From CAVVYJ01 sp963752495 (GTDB lineage: Bacteria > Pseudomonadota > Gammaproteobacteria > Burkholderiales > Methylophilaceae): a stretch of DNA of 64,000 nt. The position numbers and the translations under genes are program-made. The stretch's first letter is position 1; each line of letters opens with the position of its first letter. The notes under the pieces were generated by a model. The model was not told where the DNA came from. It saw nothing but the letters and a program-made list of their open reading frames with translations, and did not search any database. The stretch lies in NCBI GenBank assembly GCA_963752495.1, contig CAVVYJ010000005.1, positions 1 to 64,000 on the forward strand, given 5' to 3'. Below are positions 57,555-64,000 of the stretch, piece after piece.

Positions 57555-57650
57555 TGACTAGTCTTCATTACATAGGTCTTCATGTCTTATTCTATCGGGT
57601 TCCATGGTAAAATTCATGCTCTCATCAATCGCTAAAAAGCATCTCAGTTT

Positions 57651-57959
57651 ATGAAATTAAGCACTAAACAAATCAGTCATTTGCGCGGGTTAGCGCATAA
57701 CTTAAGCCCTGTTGTGAGGATAGGCAATCAGGGGCTCACAGAAAATATCTATAAAGAAATCGAACTTAATCTTAGCGCGCATGAGTTAATTAAAGTGCAA
57801 GTGGCTGGCGACGACCGCGAGGCGCGCAAGGCTATATTTGAAAGCATCTGCGAAAAAACGCATGCAATTGCTGTGCACCAAATAGGTAAGCAACTCGTAT
57901 TTTATCGCGCCTCCGAGACCGTAAAAGAAAAAGCCAAGATTCACATTCCGAAGTTTTAA
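57651..57959 (+). CDS. yhbY: CRM-domain RNA-binding protein YhbY
   Basis: 102 residues. The single CRM domain has the motif HNLSPVVRIGNQGLTENIYK and GDDREARKAIFESICEKT. YhbY binds pre-50S ribosomal particles. It is divergent from rlmE, its usual neighbour. The short 57555-57650 gap should contain both promoters. Confidence 0.95.
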   Translation: MKLSTKQISHLRGLAHNLSPVVRIGNQGLTENIYKEIELNLSAHELIKVQVAGDDREARKAIFESICEKTHAIAVHQIGKQLVFYRASETVKEKAKIHIPKF

Positions 57960-58393
57960 CGCACTTTTAGTACCACAACCAGCCCAAGCGCGCATTCAAC
58001 CAAATACGCCACGCTTGCAACACCGTGCCACGCACTAAAACGGTTAGCAAACACGCTATGCATCACGTCGTTAGGAAGCGCATCGGTTTTAAGTTGCGCG
58101 AGCAAGGGCTGAATACCGAAATGACCTGCCAGCACCAGCAATAACATAAAAAACACAGCCCAAAAATAGCTTTGTTTAAGTGCGCCAGTACCATATTCCA
58201 GCAAACGTTGAATCAGCAAATAAAACGCGCTTGCCATGCCAATATAGCTCACTAGTTCAAACAGTTTACCAGCCAGTTTTCCGGCAAGCTGCTTATCTTG
58301 CAATGTGTCAAATAAAACATAGGCGCTAAGACCAGTCATCCAGAGCGCGCCAACCCAAAGCGCTATAACAACGAGTGAGATTTTTTGTGTCAT
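57956..58393 (-). CDS. DUF4149 membrane protein
   Basis: 145 residues with four membrane helices (LVVIALWVGALWMTGLSAYV; LFELVSYIGMASAFYLLIQR; SYFWAVFFMLLLVLAGHFGI; VASVAYLVECALGLVVVLKV). It belongs to DUF4149, commonly between yhbY and greA in betaproteobacteria. Function unknown. It overlaps the end of yhbY by four bases and follows greA after two bases, so it is probably co-transcribed with greA. Confidence 0.85.
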   Translation of the reverse strand: MTQKISLVVIALWVGALWMTGLSAYVLFDTLQDKQLAGKLAGKLFELVSYIGMASAFYLLIQRLLEYGTGALKQSYFWAVFFMLLLVLAGHFGIQPLLAQLKTDALPNDVMHSVFANRFSAWHGVASVAYLVECALGLVVVLKVR

Positions 58394-58395
58394 GA

Positions 58396-58878
58396 TTACA
58401 CGTAAAGCACTTCGATGACTTCGTATTCTCGTATACCGCCTGGCGCAGTCACTTCCGCCACATCGCCGGCAGACTTTCCAATCAAAGCGCGGGCAATAGG
58501 CGAACTTACAGAAATCTTTCCGCCTTTAATATCGGCCTCATCATCTCCAACAATTTGATAAGTTTTTTTATCGCCCGAATCCAAGTCTTCGATATTCACT
58601 GTCGCACCAAATACCACACGGCCATCTGCGTTCAAGGTCTTCGGGTCGATAATTTGCAAGTTAGAAAGCTTAGATTCCAACTCCGCAATACGGCCTTCGA
58701 TAAAGCTCTGGCGCTCTTTCGCAGATTCATATTCTGCATTTTCCGACAAATCACCCTGCGCACGCGCTTCGGCAATTGCCTGAATCACATTAGGGCGGTC
58801 TGTACCGCGCAAACGCAGCAATTCCTCTTTCATCATTGCTGCGCCTTTTACGGTGACCGGGATTTGATTTACTGCCAT
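58396..58878 (-). CDS. greA: transcription elongation factor GreA
   Basis: 160 residues. The N-terminal coiled coil (about 1-77) has the tip acidic residues in ARAQGDLSENAEYESAKERQ. The C-terminal FKBP-like domain ends SPIARALIGKSAGDVAEVTA. It rescues backtracked RNA polymerase. It follows carB, with a terminator between. Confidence 0.97.
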   Translation of the reverse strand: MAVNQIPVTVKGAAMMKEELLRLRGTDRPNVIQAIAEARAQGDLSENAEYESAKERQSFIEGRIAELESKLSNLQIIDPKTLNADGRVVFGATVNIEDLDSGDKKTYQIVGDDEADIKGGKISVSSPIARALIGKSAGDVAEVTAPGGIREYEVIEVLYV

Positions 58879-58906
58879 AGCACTAACACTTTCTGTAAAA
58901 AATAAA

Positions 58907-58926
58907 CCACACTCGTATGAGCGTGG
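58907..58926 (-). terminator. terminator between carB and greA
   Basis: On the minus strand: CCACGCTC, loop ATAC, GAGTGTGG (one G-U pair), then TTTATTTTTT. It marks the end of the carAB operon. Confidence 0.8.
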
Positions 58927-58961
58927 CTTTTAAAATTATCCTGATTAAAAACTAGTGTATT

Positions 58962-61900
58962 TTAAGCGAGCTTTTTGTGCAAGCTTTGTATCGATTCCAC
59001 GCCCAACTCCTGCATATAAGCCATCCCCATACATGCTGCTTTGGCTCCAGCAAGCGTTGTGTAATAAGTCACTTTATTTTGTAGTGCGCTGCGACGAATT
59101 TCATATGAGTCCGCCACTGCTTTTTTGTCTTCCGTTACGTTAACAATAAAATCAATCTCATTATTCTTAATCATATCAACCACATGCGGACGACCTTCTG
59201 CCACTTTATTTACCGGAGTTACTGTAAGACCATGCTCGGAAATGGCTCTGGCTGTGCCTTTTGTGGCAACCAAGGTAAAGCCCAGTTTCGCCAAATCTTT
59301 AGCGATATCGACGACTTTTTGGTGATCCTCATTGCGCACACTGATAAATGCCCTGCCGCCTTTAGGTAACTTGGCGGAAGCCCCTAATTGCGACTTCACA
59401 AAAGCCTCTGCAAAGGTAGCGCCTACGCCCATTACTTCGCCAGTCGATTTCATTTCTGGGCCTAAAATAGTATCCACTCCAGGGAATTTAATAAACGGGA
59501 ACACTGCTTCTTTAACGGAAAAATAAGGTGGAATCACTTCTTTTGTGACCCCTTGCGACTTAAGCGTTTGTCCAGCCATACAGCGCGCAGCAATTTTTGC
59601 CAATTGTAATCCACAAGCCTTAGAAACAAACGGCACAGTACGTGAAGCTCGCGGATTCACCTCTAGCACAAAAACGGTCTCACCTTGAATTGCAAACTGC
59701 ACGTTCATAAGTCCTTTTACGCCCAGTGCAATCGCCATTTGGCGGGTTTGTTCGCGCAATTCATCCTGTAGTTTTTTACTTAAACTATACGGTGGCAGCG
59801 AACAGGCAGAATCGCCAGAATGCACGCCTGCCTGCTCCACGTGCTGCATAATACCGCCAATCAGCACATCCTCGCCATCACAAAGCGCATCCACGTCAAT
59901 TTCAAGCGCATCATTTAAAAAGCGATCTAGCAACACAGGAGACTCATTCGACACTTTCACTGCTTCGCGCATATAACGTTCCAGTTGCGATTGCTCGTGC
60001 ACAATCTCCATAGCGCGACCGCCCAACACGTAACTAGGTCGAACAACTAATGGATAACCAATTTCTTCAGCCAGACGTAGTCGCATCTGTTTCATTTCTA
60101 GCCGTACGGTTTGGTGGTTGTTTTAACCCTAACTCATGCAGCATTTGCTGAAAGCGCTCTCGATCTTCCGCGCGGTCAATCGCATCTGGCGTAGTCCCGA
60201 TAATAGGCACACCAGCTTTTTCCAAATCGCGCGCCAGCTTGAGCGGTGTTTGACCGCCATATTGCACAATTACGCCAATCGGCTTCTCAATATTGCACGA
60301 TTTCAAGCACATCTTCCAGTGTTACTGGCTCAAAATAAAGCCTGTCGGAGGTGTCGTAATCTGTCGAAACTGTTTCCGGGTTGCAATTGACCATGATGGT
60401 CTCATAGCCATCGTCACGCATTGCAAATGCTGCGTGCACGCAGCAGTAATCAAACTCAATGCCTTGTCCGATACGGTTTGGTCCGCCACCCAGCACCATG
60501 ATTTTTTTCTTGGTAGTTGGCTTAGACTCGCACTCTTCTTCGTAGCTGGAATACATGTACGCCGTATTAGTAGCAAACTCCGCAGCGCAAGTATCTACGC
60601 GCTTGTACACTGGGCGAATGTTATGCGCCTGACGATAGGCGCGCACTGCATGTTGGTCTGTTTCCAGCAATTTTGCCAATCGTCTGTCAGAAAAGCCGCG
60701 GCGCTTTAGCTGAAACAGCGAATCTTTGTCCAAATCAGCAATATGTTTACCTTTTAGCGCATCTTCACGGTCGATAATGTCTTTAATCTGCGCCAAAAAC
60801 CAAGGATCAATTTTGGTGATATTAAACACTTGCTCAATCGTCATGCCGATACGGAATGCGTCACCCACATACCATATGCGCTCCGGTCCAGGCTCACCCA
60901 TTTCTTTGGAGATGCGATCAACATCCGCCGTAATAGTATCCAGCCCGTCCACACCTACTTCCAAACCACGTAATGCTTTCTGGAAGCTTTCTTGAAAAGT
61001 ACGCCCAATTGCCATCACTTCACCCACGGACTTCATTTGGGTAGTCAGGCGCGAATCGGCTTGTGGAAACTTTTCAAAGGCGAAACGCGGTACTTTAGTC
61101 ACCACATAGTCAATGCTTGGCTCGAACGACGCTGGCGTTGCACCGCCTGTAATCTCATTGCGCAGCTCATCCAGCGTATAGCCAACCGCCAGTTTTGCCG
61201 CGACTTTCGCAATCGGGAATCCCGTCGCTTTTGATGCCAAAGCAGATGAGCGCGATACGCGTGGGTTCATTTCAATCACAATCATGCGACCATCATCGGG
61301 ATTAATCGCAAATTGCACGTTGGAGCCGCCAGTGTCCACGCCAATCTCGCGTAGCACCGCCAGTGAGGCGTTACGCATGATTTGATATTCTTTATCAGTG
61401 AGCGTTTGTGCGGGTGCCACGGTAATCGAATCACCGGTATGTACACCCATTGGGTCCAAATTCTCAATCGAGCAAATAATGATGCAGTTGTCCGCCTTGT
61501 CGCGCACCACTTCCATCTCGTACTCTTTCCAGCCGAGCATGGACTCTTCAATCAACAGCTCTTTGGTCGGCGACGCATCTAAACCACGCTCACAAATCGT
61601 GATGAATTCTTCACGGTTGTAGGCAATGCCACCGCCACTTCCGCCCATGGTGAACGAAGGACGAATAATCGCTGGATAGCCAATCGCGGCCTGCACTTGA
61701 AGCGCTTCTTCCATGCTATGCGCAATGGCTGACTTGGCTGAGCCCAAGCCAATTTTAGTCATCGCCTCTTTGAACTTTTGACGATCTTCTGCTTTATCTA
61801 TCGCCTCTTTCGAAGCGCCAATCAACTCAACATTGTATTTTTTAAGTACACCATGTTTATCCAAATCCAATGCACAATTAAGCGCAGTCTGTCCGCCCAT

Positions 61901-62167
61901 CGTGGGCAACAAAGCATCCGGCTTTTCTTTGGCGATAATTTTTTCCACCACTTGCCATGTAATCGGCTCGATGTACGTCGCGTCCGCCATTTCAGGGTCG
62001 GTCATAATCGTTGCAGGGTTAGAGTTCACCAAAATAACGCGATAACCCTCTTCGCGCAAAGCTTTACAGGCCTGTGCGCCAGAGTAATCAAACTCGCAGG
62101 CTTGACCGATGACAATTGGACCTGCTCCAATAATCAAAATACTTTTAATGTCGGTTCTTTTAGCCAT
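58962..62167 (-). CDS. carB: carbamoyl-phosphate synthase large subunit, two frameshifts
   Basis: About 1068 residues. It makes carbamoyl phosphate from bicarbonate, ammonia and two ATP for pyrimidines and arginine. The first half has the ATP-grasp domain with FTMGGSGGGIAYNREEF and IVIEMNPRVSRSSALASKAT. The second half has PLVVRPSYVLGGRAMEIVHE and VLEVNPRASRTVPFVSKACG, then the allosteric domain. Breaks lie near 60296 (an extra base in ATCGTGCAAT; expected EIVNIEKPIG) and near 60081 (an extra A in GCGACTACG; expected TDALRLAEE). Full domains flank both, so errors are likely. The ATG overlaps the carA stop. Confidence 0.95.
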
Positions 62168-63307
62168 TAGCTGGTTTTTCTTTCTTGCATCAAATCAATA
62201 AACTGATCAAACAAATAACTCATTTCATGAGGTCCGGGGCTTGCTTCCGGATGACCCTGAAAACTAAATGCAGGTTTATCAGTGCGCGCAATGCCCTGCA
62301 AGCTGCCGTCAAATAGTGAAACATGCGTCACTTTCACGTTTTTCGGTAAAGTAGTCGGATCAGCAGCAAAACCGTGATTTTGGCTGGTGATATAGACGCG
62401 CTTGGTTTCAACGTCTTGCACGGGGTGGTTGGCGCCATGATGGCCAAATTTCATCTTCATGGTTTTGGCACCGCTGGCTAGCGCGAGCAATTGATGCCCC
62501 AAGCAAATGCCGAAGGTCGGAATGCCCGTATCAACCAGAGTTTTGATTGCTTTAATCGCATAATCACATGGCTCAGGATCGCCAGGGCCGTTAGATAAAA
62601 AGATGCCATCAGGTTTGTATTTCATGGCTTCTTCAGCCGTCGCTTCCGCAGGTAATACGGTGACTTTGCAGCCACGCGATATCAGCATGCGTAATATGTT
62701 TCGCTTAACGCCGTAATCAAATGCGACTACATGAAATTTGCTATCTAGTTTTGTAGCATAGCCTTTACCAAGCTGCCACTCACCCTTCGCTAAATTCGTA
62801 GGTTTTTTTACAGCTGACAACTTTTGCCAAATCCATACCACTTAAACCTGGAAAGCCTTGCGCATATTTGTGCGCAAGCGCCTCATCGACATCTCCCGCC
62901 ATGATGCACCCAGCCTGCGCACCTTTTTCACGCAAAATCCGCGTGAGTTTGCGCGTGTCGATGTCCGCAATCGCAACAATATGATTGGCAGTTAAATAAT
63001 CCGAAAGCGTTTGGTTGCTACGGAAATTACTTTCCAGCAATGGCAAGTCACGAATGATCAGCCCTGCCGCATAAATTTTGCCAGATTCCACATCTTCAGC
63101 ATTGGTGCCGGTATTGCCAATGTGCGGATAAGTGAGCGTGACGATTTGTTCGGTGTAAGAAGGGTCGGTGAGAATTTCTTGATAGCCTGTCATCGAAGTG
63201 TTGAACACCACCTCACCGACAGTATGGCCTGAAGCCCCAATTGCAATGCCTTTAAAAACAGTTCCATCTGCTAACACTAACACCGCTGGAATTGTTTTTG
63301 ACACCAC
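62167..63307 (-). CDS. carA: carbamoyl-phosphate synthase small subunit, one frameshift
   Basis: About 379 residues after dropping one A from a run of seven at 62803-62809 (expected VVSCKKPTNLAKGEW). The N-terminal domain has GNTGTNAEDVESGKIYAAGL. The class I glutaminase has its nucleophile Cys in GICLGHQLLALASG and the His/Glu region GHPEASPGPHE. It supplies ammonia to CarB. Confidence 0.95.
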
Positions 63308-63356
63308 TTAGCTCCTTTGTTTTGATACGACACACATCGCAAATAGCGGATGTGCA

Positions 63357-63389
63357 AAACGGGAAAAGCTTTTTGGACTCTTCCCGTTT
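63357..63389 (-). terminator. hairpins upstream of carA
   Basis: AAACGGGAA / TTCCCGTTT with a 15-base loop (63357-63389), and a second imperfect stem (CACATCCGC / GCGATGTG) at 63332-63354. They lie between the DUF2238 gene and carA on the same strand, so they may terminate the upstream gene or form a leader that controls carAB. Confidence 0.5.
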
Positions 63390-63426
63390 CAGAATTGACG
63401 AATTATAGCGGAATTTCGCCCCGCCT

Positions 63427-64000
63427 TCAAGACCTAGCTTTCAATGTACTCATACTCCGATTATGCCAGTCCTTCAGTATAATCTGTGCCAAAATCGCAC
63501 CGATAAGCGCAAGAAACATATCCCACTGCGTATCCCACACATCGCCCTGTGTGCCTAAAAATGCCTCTGCAGCCTGCTCTGAAAGCATGGCAACCCACCA
63601 CTCAATAAATTCATAACATGCGCTAATCGCTAAGCAAATGCAGCAAACAATAAAAAATAACCAGCCATTTTCTTTCAACACATTTTTTCGTAGCAATATC
63701 TCACGCGCTATTATGGCCGGGACAAACCCTTGTGCAAAATGCCCAATCCGGTCGTAATAATTTCTATCTAAATCTAAATGGTCTCTGAGCCAATTAAATA
63801 AAGGCACTTCCGCGTAGGTGTAATGCCCGCCCACCATCAAAATGATGGCGTGTATTAATATCAAGACATACAGCAGACTGGAGAGTGGGAATTTTTGATA
63901 AGAAAAAAGGAGTACGGGGAAGGCAATAATAATGGGAAAAACTTCTAGTACCCAAGTATAAAAATCACGTGGATGAACTGCCGACCAAGCAAAAACAAAA
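63427..64000 (-). CDS. DUF2238 (YjdF-like) membrane protein, N-terminus outside window
   Basis: Open to the window end. The frame continues upstream of the first internal start as FVFAWSAVHPRDFYTWVLEV, which matches the conserved DUF2238 start region. Several membrane helices. Family motifs GGHYTYAEVPLFNWL, NYYDRIGHFAQGFVPA, ACYEFIEWW and GTQGDVWDTQWDMFLALIGA. Function unknown. Confidence 0.9.
   Translation of the reverse strand, partial: FVFAWSAVHPRDFYTWVLEVFPIIIAFPVLLFSYQKFPLSSLLYVLILIHAIILMVGGHYTYAEVPLFNWLRDHLDLDRNYYDRIGHFAQGFVPAIIAREILLRKNVLKENGWLFFIVCCICLAISACYEFIEWWVAMLSEQAAEAFLGTQGDVWDTQWDMFLALIGAILAQIILKDWHNRSMSTLKARS

Overview
ORGANISM. The gene content and order point to a free-living betaproteobacterium with moderate to low GC, most like the Methylophilaceae / Nitrosomonadales. 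The reasons are: carAB-greA-yhbY-rlmE-ftsH-folP-glmM in one block; a complete isc operon with hscBA and fdx; uvrC-pgsA-tRNA-Gly-tRNA-Cys; and a LapA/LapBC-type adhesin system. The family is an inference from gene order and protein resemblance, not from a marker phylogeny. LAYOUT. 1-12.5 kb (minus strand): a giant LapA-like surface adhesin (N-terminal retention module, TAAG cleavage motif, then 7 x 619-bp and 7 x 300-bp tandem repeats, running off the left edge), a LuxR-type regulator, and the type I secretion membrane-fusion and ABC proteins. 12.9-15.6 kb: tRNA-Cys, tRNA-Gly, pgsA, uvrC. 15.7-26.2 kb: a Lys/Ala-rich protein coupled to an orphan ParA behind a Pho box, then a tautomerase, a CDF exporter, an EF-hand protein, rlmJ, mutS, a 64-residue orphan behind a sigma-54 promoter, suhB, trmJ and cysE. 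26.2-32.7 kb: the isc operon with two consecutive cysteine desulfurases. 32.7-40.4 kb: carbonic anhydrase, a phosphate-type porin with a Pho box, a TauE-like transporter, lysS, a K+ channel, an HDOD protein and prfB with its programmed frameshift. 40.4-52.2 kb: a phosphorus/arsenic region (arsC-acr3-arsI-arsR, DUF47-pit, pstSCAB-phoU, then a glycosyltransferase, a zinc phospholipase C-like gene and a PAP2 phosphatase). 52.4-64 kb: SemiSWEET, glmM, folP, ftsH, rlmE, yhbY, greA, carB, carA and a DUF2238 protein. HOW THE GENES WORK TOGETHER. Four well-formed Pho boxes (7-4-7 architecture) and a further TGTCA-rich intergenic region suggest that one PhoB regulon ties together phosphate uptake (pst, porin), arsenate detoxification, a ParA positioning cassette and possible membrane-lipid remodelling. 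phoB and phoR themselves are not in the window. SEQUENCE QUALITY. At least two dozen one-base insertions or deletions break otherwise full-length genes, including genes expected to be essential (ftsH, glmM, folP) and the carAB genes. Most are therefore probably consensus errors. I annotate each such gene as one CDS and give the position of the break. The most thought-provoking case is the adhesin: all seven 619-bp repeats carry the same extra base after a CTT codon, so each repeat moves the reading frame. There are no rRNA genes, insertion sequences, CRISPR arrays or prophage genes.
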